A program made the position numbers and the translations under genes. The notes beneath the pieces were generated by a model. It saw only the letters and a program-made list of their open reading frames with translations, was not told the DNA's origin and did not search any database. A stretch of 64,000 nucleotides of DNA from positions 14,880,001 to 14,944,000 of the forward strand of contig WHVY01000001.1 of NCBI GenBank assembly GCA_022266195.1. The letters run 5' to 3'. Shown piece by piece: positions 10,552-22,940 of the stretch. Source of the DNA: Tetranychus cinnabarinus (lineage: Eukaryota; Arthropoda; Arachnida; Trombidiformes; Tetranychidae). Within the stretch, counting starts at the first letter, position 1. The number at the start of each line of letters is the position of its first letter.

Positions 10552-13500
10552 TATTAAAAGGTAAAATATATTAGATGAATGTTGCAGACAATTGTTGACA
10601 TTTGAATAAAGCAATGAAACTGGAAGCATTGAATTTTGCCACAAAAAGAGTTGATCAGTTTTTATTGAATATCAAATAATGAACATTCCAATGATGATAA
10701 TGATGAGAGCAAATAAGGTCAACAGATGATGATACATGAAAATTGTAATATCATGCTACCATTATCATGAAGAAAAAAAGTTTGCTGATAAAATTGGCAA
10801 AATATAAAGGAAAAGGAATGAAAGAAAAGCGAAAAAACGGGAAAAGAAATGAAAAGTAAATTCAATGAGAAAATGTTTCAAAACTGAACAAAACTTTATT
10901 CAAATTCAAATGCAACTGATGATATCAAGTTATAATTTTTTAGCTTCAAACACATTCACACACAATGCTCAACATTGACCTCCTACAGTTTCGGTTGAAA
11001 GTAAAGTTCATCTTTTTCCATTCTTTAGTTTATTTAGTGAATAAGCTGGGAGTGAATTTGCTATCAGATAATTGGCCTTAACAATGAATTTTCACCCAAA
11101 AATAAGGTTAACAAATGTTAACATTGAACAAAAAATTATTTATTTACTTTTGTATCAGCTTTTGTTTGTTAAGATAAAAACATTGATTTATCTGAATCTT
11201 GAATTTTGACTTTTTTCTCTCTTCCTTTTTGCTGAATTTGTTGTAAACTTTTTCAACTGAAATTCATTCAATTGTTACACTCGACTGAATGAGAAATGTT
11301 TTTGTTCAGCTTTTTTTGTTCTTCGCTTTGTTTTCACAGTAAAATGTTTTCCAAGAAATTTATCGATATAATTTCAATAATTTTCCACTGATCATTATAT
11401 TCAAGTTTAAGAATGGAATTCAAGTTTTCAGATAAGTTCCGAGTGACCTACTTTACAAGTTACTTGTGTGAGCTTACAATCTGAATAAAATGAAACAGTA
11501 AACTTGAGAGGGAAGAGGAAGAAGAAAAATTGGAATAAGAATTATGATGAAAGTAAAAAGTTGGCATTTCAAGTTGATCAGTTGGTTAAAAGGCTTTGGG
11601 AGAAGGGAGATGAAGATGAACTTGGATGAGGAAGGATGAGAGTGAAGTAGCAATAAGAGGGAAGAAGGAGTTGGATTATTGGTTAAAGATGAAAACATGA
11701 GGAAGTTGAAAGTGAAGATGGAAATATGAAGGGAGTTTACTTGGAACCGTGAGAGAGATGAAGGGGCTTGATGATGGGATGAAGAGGAAGTGATGGATAA
11801 ATGGCAACGGAAATGCGAGTCAGTCATCTTTGAGGTTATGCTGATGAGAATAACATTTTTTTACATTTTTTCTCATTCCCTTTTGGCCTCGTTTTCATTG
11901 GTAATGAAATTCAAATTTTATCCCTTTCCAAGTATCTCTTCATTCACTACCTATACTTCAATCGATACAATAATTTTGTTCAATTTTGATCTTGAAATGT
12001 TTATTACAAGTCAGAGTAAATACTGATTTACAATTAAAGTCAATTTCAAGTAAAAAGTGCGATTAAATCACGAAAAGCTCAAGAGATCGATTCAGGTTCA
12101 AGTCTTAAAACTTAATCTTTGTAACAATGATTTATTGACTTAATCCTCTCAACATTAAACATTGATCTAATTGTCAAGATATGTTTGAAAAAATTATAAA
12201 GCAATAAATATCGAACAGAACTTCAAAAGAGATAATCTGAATAAATATGGAATAGTGATGATAATTCAAAGAATTTGATTTTTTCAAAAATATTCTCAAA
12301 TCAACTAAACTTGTCATTCTACATGGACAACCTGATAGTGGACGATAAGTTCAACAATTCGGTCATTTTGATTTGCGAGAAATGGTTTGAAATAATTTTC
12401 ATTGAGTTAGTTTTATTTGTTCATTATGAATTAACATATCGATTTAAATTTGTTTTTTGCCTTTGAAGGTCTGCAATTTTTAGAGTAAATAAATTGAATA
12501 GATTATGAAGCTCATGTTAATGTTGAGAAATGAAGGTTTCTAGACAATCTAATTAAACTTGTTCCTTATTGTTCACTGATTCAGAAATTTTGTCCATTTT
12601 GATCAATTTAAACGAATGCAATTTTCGGATGAAATTTTGCTATTATTTGTTAATGGTTGCTAAGTGCGATGAAAATGCATTGAATAAAACTGTTTTTTTG
12701 ATGTTGGTAATTATTGGCTGACATTTTTTTACCAAATTGAATAATGAGATGGAAAATGAACTTCTCTTGACTCTTTATTGTCTTTCAATTTTATGTCTTT
12801 TCAGATTCATGACAATGTTAATGTGCGTGTTTAATGATTATTTGTCAATGAAAACAGACTCATGAATAACTTTGGGTTTAAAACAAAAATTCAAGGTTTT
12901 TTCTTCAGCTTCAAATGATTCATTTTGATTCAAGTTGAATCATTATTAAACTTGATAAATGATGAATCGAGTTCAATTTCACGATTAATTTGGAAATCAC
13001 AATTTTATTATTTTTTCCTCTTTTTCTTTTACTGTTTATTCAATTATCGATAATTGTCATTGAAGGCATTTTAACTCTTCATTTATCAAGATTCACACCT
13101 AATGATAATCAATTTAACTGAATATCTAATTGATTTTGTCAGGTAAAAATAATGATGCAAATTATTCTCAAGCTTTAATCCTTTCAGCCTGTCATCAACC
13201 AACTCCCAGTTAATCATCATTACCCATTGAATGAGAAGGAAAAGCGTTTGGTTTCCCTCTTCAATTGACAGTTTTAATTGTTTCATGCTCAAGATTATCA
13301 TTGAATGATTATACCCTTCACGGGCCTCAAGGCGGTTCAAGTGGCCAAAAAGGTAGAAACGCATTTATTGAGTCACGCGCTTTTTTCATCGCTACTGTCA
13401 ATGCATCACTAACCTCTTGTCATTGATCTTAACCCATGAGAATTGACCTCTCCCATTGACCCTAAGAGGCCCATTCTCTTCATTGGCACACCTTAAGATG

Positions 13501-15416
13501 TTAGTTTAATGAATAATGGCTAATGAAAATGATGAGAATAAGAAAATTATTGAGCAAAAAAAGATGCCAAAAAAACAGTTACAGTCGAACAAAAGGTTGA
13601 TGTTGTTTAGTGATGAGCAGATTCTTGCGTAAATCCTGTCTTTAAATGTAATTTGATTAGCTTTTATAATTCAGCTGAACACACGGAATCAAGTTTATTT
13701 AACAATTTAACTGCAATATCAAGTCAATAATGTAAACAGAGAAAAAGGTTTTTGCCTTTGAATCTTTTCACTTGTTTTGTGTCTTGGGCTTAAAACATAA
13801 GTCGATTGTAATGAAAGACTTTCTTTTCATTGCCACCGCTAAACAACAACAACAAGACGATGATGTTGTTGTTGATGATGATGATGATGATGAGGCTGAT
13901 GAGGGTGAGGAAGAAGATGATGAAGCTAAGAGTGAAACGGTAGTCAGTAATCGGTGACTCGTGACGGAGTATGAATGAAGAGAAAGATTATGATGAAGAA
14001 GAGGAATTTATTTAACAGTAAATCCCTATTTTGAAAATGCATTTAACGGCCACGCGATTCCCTTGATTTATGGTTTTTTTTAGCTTCATTTTTATCCTTA
14101 TCTTTATCATCATCATTTTCATCTTTACCAGCTTCATCAGTTTTCCTTATCATCTTTTGCTCGCTGCTTGCTTATAAAGGCAGAAAATTAGTTTGATTTA
14201 GTATTGAACATTGATGATTTTGATTGTTTGCCTGTTTTTTTCAATTCCCTAAGTCAACTGCTTTCACTGCTCCAATATTAAGCCATTATTATCATTATTA
14301 TCATTACCATTATTTTTATCACACAAGCTTCCCTTCCCTCTCGAGTATTCACTTGATTTTTAGCTTTGCTCCATCAAATGTATTAAATGTACAAACTCGA
14401 GTTACAGACATGAATTGCTCTTTACTTTACTGATGGGTAAACCTATTAGCATTCATTAATAATTAATAAAATTATTGACTTACCAATAGTTTTGTTGCCT
14501 ATCAACTTAAACATTCACCTTTAGTGAAAAGTAATCAAAGTAAATGCTAAATAGACTTTTATTGTTTCATCAAATATAATTAAGTTAAAAGAATTTGACT
14601 GAAAAATCTTGCTTCTTTCCATGCTAACTGCATTTTTTGTCTTGATCTTTTTAAATGTGTCGAATTTTGTGTCACTTTGAAAGCTTTCAATGAACATATA
14701 AATAAAGGTATTGGAAGGAGATTAATTATAAAATGAAATTGTTCGTTGTAAGGTTTCTCTTTTCAATATTGTTTGTTAACACTGTATCTGATGTTTAATC
14801 ATGATCTAAATAAATTCCTAACCAAAAAGATGCACCAATTTTCGCAAGTTCACTGCTTTTTTACAAGACTTGGAAACTGGATAAGAAACATTTATTATAT
14901 TTTATCCAGACAATTGAACATTGGTTTCTATACAGCAGCTATCGACATCTATTGTTGATGGATCAGACTAAAAAACCAAAATGCACCAAAGGATGCTCAA
15001 TAACTCTATTACTTATAGATATTTAATTGTTTATGCAATTGATTTTACTACTGATCACAATCAAAGTGTTAGTTTATTAGCATGAGGATAGCAGACTGAT
15101 TTTATTACACCAATTATTGGTTCCATTTTTGACAATTCAAAGATATCATTGTTACCAATTAATTAATGTAATTAAGCGCGTAATTAAGGATAGTTTAAAA
15201 AATGAAGTTCAGAGTGTCAACATTTGCTCAACTCAGACTATTGCGGATCAACTTGCTCCATAAATAAAACAGCAACGAAATCCAAAAGTAGAATAAAGAT
15301 ATCCAGACTTTTCTCGCTGTATGCTTCCATAATAATTAATGTTCAAAATAGATATTCTAGCGATAGTTTGTATTATTGATTGCTTGCAATTTATGCTTTA
15401 TTTGTGTATTTTTGTA
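10552..15416. other. Long gene-poor stretch with simple-sequence tracts
   Basis: No gene family was recognised. It contains purine-rich tracts (about 10770-10860 and 11500-11790), an acidic-looking (GAT)n microsatellite near 13856-13925 that produces a spurious Asp/Glu ORF, pyrimidine or ATT/ATC repeats near 14090-14150 and 14275-14320, and a slightly GC-richer block at about 13180-13500. Confidence 0.5.
13856..13925 (+). repeat. (GAT/GTT)n-(GAT)n microsatellite
   Basis: Tandem triplets GATGATGTTGTTGTTGATG grade into GAGGAAGAAGATGATGAAG. The overlapping ORF is only poly-Gln and poly-Asp and is not supported as a gene. Confidence 0.7.
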
Positions 15417-16596
15417 TCAGTTAATCAAAGGTCCGATGTTAACCGTAAATAGCATAAGAAATGATATATTTTCCAAGATAAACTAGAAAAGACAAGAATT
15501 AATGCTCGACCAGATAACCAGGAAAATCATCTTACGAATATAAAGAAGCTCTTCTCAATAGTAAAAAAGTCTCCGATCTTTAAGCCATTGTATGGTCCAG
15601 CAGTTCGATCCATCACTTCCAAGACCTGCATAAAAATGATACATTTGACAATCTTTATTACATTTCAATTATATAAATGGATTCATTATTTTATTGCAAT
15701 CAATAAACCAATCATTACCTTGCTTAGTGTGTTCAATGAGAGTCTATTATTCAAAGTCAACTGGTGTAATCTAACTGTTAACTTATCGAGCTGATGAAAG
15801 ATAAAAAAGAGGTTATTAGTATCAAATAAAATCAATTAATAATCACCTCTGAGACGAAACTTCCAAAAATAAGACCGAAAACTCCAATAGATGGAAGAAT
15901 AAAAATGCCAAGTGTGGCAACTAGATCGGCCAAAAAGTCATTATAGACTCTAACAATGATTCCAAGAAAAATGAATACATCACCCATAGAAGCAAATACA
16001 AAAACATGATAAAAGAGCACATAACGCGATTTTCTAGCTGTCGACTCAAAACTGTTGAGACGACGAATCATGAGTAAACACAAAAATTTGATGTGTTTCT
16101 CATTCGTTTCTTTAGGCAATTTTTGCAAACGATCCGCCCTGTCCAACAAATCCATCAACCGATAAAGATGTAATGAGAGTGTGCATAATAAATACCAGGT
16201 AAATCCGAGAATAGCGTTTAAAAGAAAAGAAGAAATGAAAATGTCTGAAAGTGACCAAAGGAAATTACTGAATGCCATTTCAGGAATCTTGTACATCCAA
16301 GGATTGGTCAGTAATAAAATGAAAAACGCAACTGAGTAAAATGGAAGAACCAAAAGCATCGTGCAATAAGCAACAACAGACATTAAGATAACAATCAGGC
16401 GAAATCTATTGATATTTAGATTATTCATTTGCAAGTGAACCGGATTAAAACCGTTGCGAAAAGACTTCCATATTGACAATATTTCAAGGTTTCCTTTGGC
16501 TTCAAGGCTCAAAATCCACTCTCGAAAAATGATCATGGCTGGTAGCACAATTAATATATACAAGTAACTCTTGATGTTACTTTTAGACACTTTCAA
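15417..16596 (-). pseudogene. Gustatory receptor lacking its N-terminal third
   Basis: Minus-strand exons are about 16560-15847 (3' part of exon 1), 15790-15719, 15625-15536 and 15482-15417. The homology starts inside TM2 at AMIIFREWILSLEAKGNLEI and runs cleanly through NPWMYKIPEMAF, LRYVLF-like, FGLIFGSFVSE, YNGLKIGDFFTIEK and ENISFLML. All three introns are usable. The first 130 or so residues, including TM1, are absent; the local upstream ATG (16596) adds about 20 unrelated residues. It lies head-to-head with the plus-strand GR at 17303, and the breakpoint near 16560 suggests truncation during rearrangement. Confidence 0.82.
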
Positions 16597-17302
16597 CTAT
16601 TTTAGCTAAAGCTTTATTGAGGAAGAAAATTGTTTTCTGTCTATTGAATTCATCTCATTCTAATGTCTTCTTCTTAATTCATTTGCCATTTTCAAGTTTC
16701 TAACTTTCCACAATCGAATTGCATAGCAATAAATCCATTTTCCTCTGTTTCATTTCAATATAACATTTTGGTTTAAAGATTTTCAATATGATTCTTCCAA
16801 TTTTGAGCAACATTGAAGCAAGTTTCTTGAAATCCTGCAATTTAATGTTGAAGAAAGGGCAAATAAAGAATTGAAATCAGTATTTGAATGAGAAGACGAG
16901 GAGTTTCCAAACCATGTACATACGAAAAAGTGTACTACGAGGATTTCGTGGCATCTCGTTTAGTCTTTTCATTCATATTTATATTGTGGTACTTATGTAC
17001 TCGTTCTATGTTCGCATTGTGAGCAGTAATATAATCGATTCAATCAATAATCGATGATCAATAATGCAATATATTTTTTTAAATGGAAAGATTATGAAAT
17101 CAAAATATAAATAATAAATAATTGAATAATAAGATTCAAATGATTTCATGCTAATGTAATCTTTTCAATTTAAAAGGCATTATTTTAAAGTAAATACGCA
17201 TAGAAACAGGAAAATGAGAATATAATGCAAAAAGATTATTATTAAAATATATCGAACAAATATCAGAGTCTTGTCTTACATACCACAAGTTTAAGATCCT
17301 CC
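16597..17302 (+). promoter_or_regulatory. Upstream region of GR at 17303
   Basis: No ORF of note. From about 17025 it aligns with the flanks upstream of the GRs at 44682, 50958 and 55698, including the end of the shared motif, CAAATGATTTCATGCTAATG, at 17136-17155. The left half of that dyad (GAAATCA, 17096-17102) has been moved away by about 30 inserted AT-rich bases. Confidence 0.45.
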
Positions 17303-19458
17303 ATGGAAATGAAAATAATTGCTGATTCTACTGAAAGTTCTGTCCAAAAAAACTACTTTTTGAAAGATTTGGCAAACTTGTTTCGTTATTCATTTGTAAC
17401 TCCAGATCATAATAAAGTCGATTTGTGTTCTGCTCAACTTGTACAGCGAACTGAAAGACTGACTATTATCTTTCAAGTTTTGCGAAATGGTTTGAATCAA
17501 AATAACTCTATTCATGTAAATATATTTGGATATCGAAGATATAATTGGCTCGATTGGACCATCGGAATAACTTCTCTTATCAATTGGTTCAGATGCATAG
17601 TACTTATATGTACTAGTAGCGAGACTGTGGCCATTTGTCTTGGAGATCCACTTTTTCGTAATAAAGATCGCCAGATTATAATTTTATGTGCATTAACTAT
17701 TTTATCAACCATGATCATATTTCGAGAGTGGACTCTAAACCTTGAAGCAAAAGGAAATCTCAAAATATTGTCGATATGGAAGTGTTGTCGCAATGGTTTT
17801 GATCCGGCTCACTTACAAATGAATAATGTAAATATCAAAAGATTTCGCTTGATTGTTATTTGTGTGTCCATGGTTGCTTACTGCACGATGCTTGTAGCTC
17901 CTTTATTTTTATCAGTTGGGTTTTTCACGGTAATAATGAGCAATCCTTGGATATTCAAGATCCCTGAATTGGCATTTTATTGTTTTCTTTGGTCTCTTTC
18001 AGAAATTTTCATTGCCTCTTTTCTTTTGAACTCGATTCTCGGATTCAGCTGGTATTTATTATGTACACTCTCTTTTCATCTCTATCGGTTGATAGATTTG
18101 TTAAACACCGCTGATTACTTGATAAATTCAACTAAAGGAGCCTTGAATGAGAGGAAAATCAAGTTATTTAGTTTAATAATTATTCATCGTCTCAACAGTT
18201 TTGAGTTGACAGCTAGAAAATTGCGTTATGTGCTCTTTTATTATGTTTTTGTATTTGCTTCCTCGGGTGATGTATACATTTTCCTTGGAATCATTGTTAG
18301 GGTCTACAATGACTTTCTGGCCGATCTAATAGTTGCGCTACTTGGCATTTTTATTCTTCCGTCTATTGGAGTTTTCGGTCTCATTTTCGGAAATTTCATC
18401 TCAGAGGTAATTGAATCAGTAATTGATTGTATTATATTTTATTCAAAATCTTTTCTTCCTTGTTTTTCATCAGCTCGATAAGTTAACAGTTAGATTGCAT
18501 CAGTTGGCTTTGAATAATAGACTCTCATTGAACACATCGAGCAAGGTAATTATATTTATGATCTCAGATGTAATAAATTTTAATAATAAGCTATGACTGG
18601 TAAAGTTTGACAGTAAAGCGTACACGATTTGGGTGTTCGAATTTTTTTCCAGGCCGAAATACCAGATTTTTTTAATTATTCCTGGCAATAGGCCAAGGAA
18701 ATGTCCAATTTTGCTGTCAGCGACCGCTAATTATCGTTGATAGCCGTTTAGTCCTTTTAGTCGTTAAAACGCTCTAAACTCTGTTGCGTCATCTACGTCA
18801 GTTCACGGCCACATTTATTGAAGTTATTACAGTTTTTTTATTTCCGACCTTTGCAACAACCCTGTAGACTGACCTCGAGTTGGTATCACTATGCTGCAAT
18901 TGCTCTAAGCATTCGTATAAACTTTACCCTGGGCGGTCGCTGACAAAAGAAAATATTAATTTAGGACTATCACTATCACTAAGACTCATACTGGACAAAT
19001 GGAGAGTTAAAATTGATTAAAACGCATATCAAATGAAAGCCAAGAAAATTTCCGTTAAATTAAGTCTGATTTTGTGCAAATCTGTCGAGACGTTGAGCCG
19101 CCATGAAAGATTGTAAAAATTACTGTCAAACTTTACCAGTCATACCTTATATACTATATACATGTAGATGTATATAGTGTAAATATGATAATGAATAAAT
19201 ATTTAATATAGTATAATATAACAATGTTTTTACGATTTTTATACAGGTCTTAGAAGTAATGAATCGAGTCGCTGGACCATACAATGGCATCAAGCTCGGG
19301 GACTTTTTGACTATTGAGAAGAGCTTTTTCATATTCGTAAGATAACCTTTCTGATTATCTGATCAAACATTAACTCTATTCGTCCTTTCTAGTTCATCTT
19401 GGAAAATATATCAACTGTTATGCTATTTACAGTCAACATTGGACCTTTGATTAACTGA
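17303..19458 (+). CDS. Gustatory receptor, intact (443 aa), intron carries a MITE
   Basis: Exons are 17303-18406, 18474-18545, 19247-19336 and 19393-19458, all phase 0. This is the reference member of the G-type: MEMKIIADSTESS start, LVQRTERLTIIFQVLRNG (about 46-63), FGYRRYNWLDW then TM1 (about 84-104), LGDPLFRNKDRQ, TM2, REWTLNLEAKGNLKILSIW (about 143-161), TM3 (about 183-205), NPWIFKIPELAF, TM4-TM5 ending CTLSFHLYRLIDLL, then LRYVLFYYVFVFASSGDVYI with TM6 and FGLIFGNFISE. Exon 3 encodes YNGIKLGDFLTIEK and exon 4 encodes TM7. Intron 2 is 701 bp instead of the usual 60-120 because of the inserted element at 18594-19142. The reading frame is undamaged. Confidence 0.88.
18594..19142. mobile_element. 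MITE-like element with 23-bp TIRs and TA target duplication
   Basis: The element begins TGACTGGTAAAGTTTGACAG and ends with the exact reverse complement; the match runs 23 bp (18594-18616 against 19120-19142). It is flanked by TA on both sides (18592-18593, 19143-19144), the duplication typical of Tc1/mariner-type transposition. It has no transposase ORF. A second, inner inverted repeat is present: GTCAGCGACCGC near 18716 and GCGGTCGCTGAC near 18938. It sits wholly within intron 2 of the GR, so splicing could remove it. Confidence 0.85.
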
Positions 19459-20052
19459 TACTAGAATAAAAAATAAAGCATCGATTTCAAGCATACAATA
19501 ACACAAACTATCAAGTTGAAGATAATTTTAATCAATACTATAAGTACGGATAGGCCCGCTACCAAAGAATGAAGGAATGGCCAACCCATCGAAAGCAGTT
19601 ATGGACGCGCTGTGTAATAGCCGAAAAATCGGAAAAATTTTCTTTATTCGGAATGGGTGGCCATTTTTGATCAACAATTTAATTTAGAATCGAAAATTTG
19701 AGTAATTATGTTTTGGAGAAATCAAAAAAGTAGGTTAATCAATGTTTTTAAGCATGAAGTTGGTGTAAATTATGCAAAAGATATTGATTAAATATACAGA
19801 AAAAAATCAAGGCTATTTCATAAAAACTATGTTAATTAATAATTTGAAATCACCGATTAAATTGTGAAAGATTTCTGGGTTTATCTAATAACATATGCAT
19901 ATACATGTAAATAATATTATGCATTTTATATAATGAACATTATAAACAATAACAATAAATAAAATAATATTATGATGTATTGATATTGAATAGATATCAC
20001 AGAGTTGTTATTATATGCCATTAAATTAACATTTTTGGTTGAGCTGAAAACA
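19459..20052. other. Intergenic, no gene seen
   Basis: AT-rich; an imperfect short inverted repeat (GAATGGCCAACCCA near 19572 and TGGGTGGCCATT near 19664) is the only structure noticed. Confidence 0.4.
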
Positions 20053-20150
20053 ATGACTGATACCACTGAAGTTTATTTTAGCGTCTGAAAAGTCTGTATT
20101 AGAAAGATTTGGCAAATTTAATTCGTTATACATTTAAAGTTCCTTTTATT
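20053..20150 (+). pseudogene. Relic of a G-type GR N-terminus in the leader of the next GR
   Basis: From ATGACTGATACCACTGAAG onward the DNA tracks the start of the GR at 17303 (ATTGCTGATTCTACTGAAAG, then AGATTTGGCAAA, then CGTTATNCATTTNNAGTTCC), but with a TGA after 12 codons and an indel. It ends about 60 bp before the ATG of the functional GR at 20213. The same relic precedes the paralogous gene at 32411. Confidence 0.7.
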
Positions 20151-20212
20151 TCAAGAAATTGTATTCGAAGTTAACTTTTACCGTAATCAAGTTTGAATCT
20201 CTGTAAAAACAA

Positions 20213-21994
20213 ATGATGTCAACTAAAGTTTCGAGTTTTTTGAGCAAAAAGAAAAATGAAGTTTTAAGAAATTTGGAAAAATTGTCAAGTTTTTATTTCA
20301 CATCTCCCGATTCAAATAGACTTGACTCAACTGTTGTTCAATTTGTAAAACGTACAGAAAGATTAACTTTTGTCTTTCAACTTGACTTTAATGGTCGAAA
20401 CCGAAGCAACTCTTTTGAAGTGAACACACATGGTTACCGTCGATACAAATGGATGGACTGGTTCATAACAATCAACTTTTTGATTAATTTGATGAGATTC
20501 AGTGTGCTTATTTACGGTTCAAGTGATTCTGTCTCGTTTTACCTTGGCGATACATTATTTCGTTTTAAAGATCGTCAAGTTTTATTGATGTACAGTACAG
20601 CGGCATTCGTAATAATGTTTATTTTTCGAGAATGGATTTTAAATCTTAATGCGAAAGGAAAATTCGAAATTCTGTCAGCGTGGAGAGTTTGTTTCAATGG
20701 TTTCAACTCGACCAACTTGCAAATGAATAATCTTGTTGCTAAAAGATTTCGATCAGCCATTTTTATGTATTCTATTATTTCGCATAACGTGATGATTTCA
20801 GTCCCTCTTTTTGCAGTCTGTTTGTTTTTAATACCATTAATATCCAATCCTTGGACATACAAAATCCCTGAGTTAGCCTTTTTTGGTCTTTTTTGGTCAA
20901 TTCCAACCATCTTTCTTTTCACGTTTCTTTTAAATGCTGTGATTGGGTTCGCATGGTACAATGTATGCTCTATTTACTTTGATCTCTTTCGACTTTACGA
21001 TCTAGTGCGCTCTGCAGATGACTTGAATCACTGGCCAGCTGATGAAAAGCAAGTTCGATCATTTTGTGTGGTAATAATTCGTCACCTCAACAATTTTGAA
21101 GTACTTTCTCACAAGTTTCGCTATCTACAGTTATCCTACTTCTTAATCTTTGCTGTTGCAGCTGATTTCGACCTTTTTCTTGGAATGATTGTTAAAATTT
21201 ACAATGAATTTTTTTCAAATCTGTTTACAATCCTCGGTTTTTTCATTCTGATAACTCTCGGAACTTTTGGTTTGATTTTTGGAAATTTCATCTCACAGGT
21301 AATTTAGTGTCTATTTTAGTTAAAATTTCATTAATTTTCATATTCTTACATTAGCTAGATAAGTTAACAATGAAACTGCATCAACTAACTACGAAGAGTA
21401 AATTCAGCATGAGCACATCCAATAAGGTGAGTAATGATTGCATATACTTTTATTTGAAATGGACACGAGTAGGTCTAAAGAAGAACTAATTATAATAAAA
21501 ATACTATACAAATCAATCGATTAGCGAATATGGTGATTTCTCAAGTCTCAATCAGAGCTCGATCAGCATTCTAGTTTTCTGATAAATCTGCGTTCAAATA
21601 GGGCGAGGAAATGCAGAACCCATATTACAAATCATTGATCTTACCAAAGCAAACTTCCCTCCACCTTGAATTCCTCTTTACCATGTGCTATTTGAATTAA
21701 TAGCACCAAAAATTGAAACTAAACACAGATCAAGAACATAATTTAAAGACTTGCGAATTGGGTGCATCCCATCTTTCTGTACAGATTTTGGAGATCATGG
21801 ATCGTGCAACTGGACCATACAATGGCGTTAAAATCGGAGACTTTGTGACTCTTGAGAAACGGTTTTTTGTATCGGTAAGAGCTAAGAAAATGCCACTTTG
21901 AGCCAACTCTTAATTTTTTGTTTTCTAGTTTATCTTAGAAAACATATCAATTTTAATGCTATTCATTTGCAATATTGGACCTTTGATACATTAA
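20213..21994 (+). CDS. Gustatory receptor, intact (437 aa)
   Basis: Exons are 20213-21298, 21355-21426, 21785-21874 and 21929-21994. The start is MMSTKVSSFLSKKKN; the second Met (20216) is equally possible. It differs from the G-type in FVKRTERLTFVFQLDFNGRN, HGYRRYKWMDW, REWILNLNAKGKFEIL and in the segment SADDLNHWPADEKQVRSFC, which is identical in the paralogue at 32411. It ends FGLIFGNFISQ, then YNGVKIGDFVTLEK and ENISILML. It is the first half of the duplicated pair 20.2-24.4 kb / 32.4-36.3 kb. Confidence 0.88.
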
Positions 21995-22940
21995 CTCAGG
22001 AATATTCATCTGAAAATTCGAAACTAAAAATTCTAATTTGTACGTAAGTTGGATGGATTGTTCAGATCGTTCATATTTGAAGTTTAGTAACTGATGATTA
22101 AAAAAACGAGAATTGTGTTATTGTTAATACTAATACGACCGTATATGAAACATCTGATATAAGGTTCGCAAGTTTGAAATTAAAATATTGTCTGATGGTT
22201 AAGATAGTTTGAAGAATCATATGTGATATATTGGTTTCATTTAAAATTGAAATATCATTGAACTATTTATAAAAGAGTTCAAAGTGTTTGTCGATACTTA
22301 TAGCCGTATTGAAACGGCTATTGCTATTGCTTAAGCAATCCAAATGTTGGATACATTTTAATATAAAACAAAATACAAATTTTCGATTTGACCATTAGTC
22401 CTCAACATGATAAATCCTGATATTATCAATGATTGAGATTCCCAAGAAAAGCGACGGGTCTTACAAACGAAGAGGGCAAATATTTTCATATTAAGCACAA
22501 GCTGATTGAGTGAAATGATCTATTTTCGATTTGACTTATTCCGAATTATTTTCATTTTTTCAATAAGCAATATTGAAATATGACGAGATCGCTTAAATCA
22601 AGTAAATCTTTGCCTCTTTGAAACAAGATCCATTGAATGTAACTATTGAACCAGAAAAAGTAATAATCAATATCGGTTTGGGGAATATCAACTCATCTCG
22701 TGTACAGCTCAGATCAAACATTCAATGTCTTCCCAGTGGATTAAGACTGTTGCTCAAATAATGATTTAGATCCAAAAAACATCATTAATAGCATTTTATA
22801 CTAATAATGCTAGTTAATGTTTCTAACATTTACTAAAAAGATGATTTTATAAAGTTCAGAGAGACAAAACTTAAACAAAGTTGAGGTAAACTGTCGACCA
22901 GCTTTTAAACTGATTTGTAAACGATTCAACCAGTTGAATC
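21995..22940. other. Intergenic between paired GRs
   Basis: No ORF of note. From about 22605 to 22940 it is closely matched by about 34485-34840, the flank upstream of the duplicate gene, including GTACAGCTCAGATCAAACAT. This is presumably shared promoter sequence. Confidence 0.5.

Noticed and set aside
11474..11827. 117-codon Ser/Leu/Phe-rich minus-strand ORF
   Set aside because: Translation of a purine-rich low-complexity tract; composition is that of simple sequence.
12090..12100. GGTTCAAGTC resembling a tRNA B box
   Set aside because: No matching A box or foldable acceptor stem at the expected distance.
13772..13957. Acidic poly-Gln/poly-Asp ORF
   Set aside because: Produced by a GAT/GAA microsatellite; no other support.
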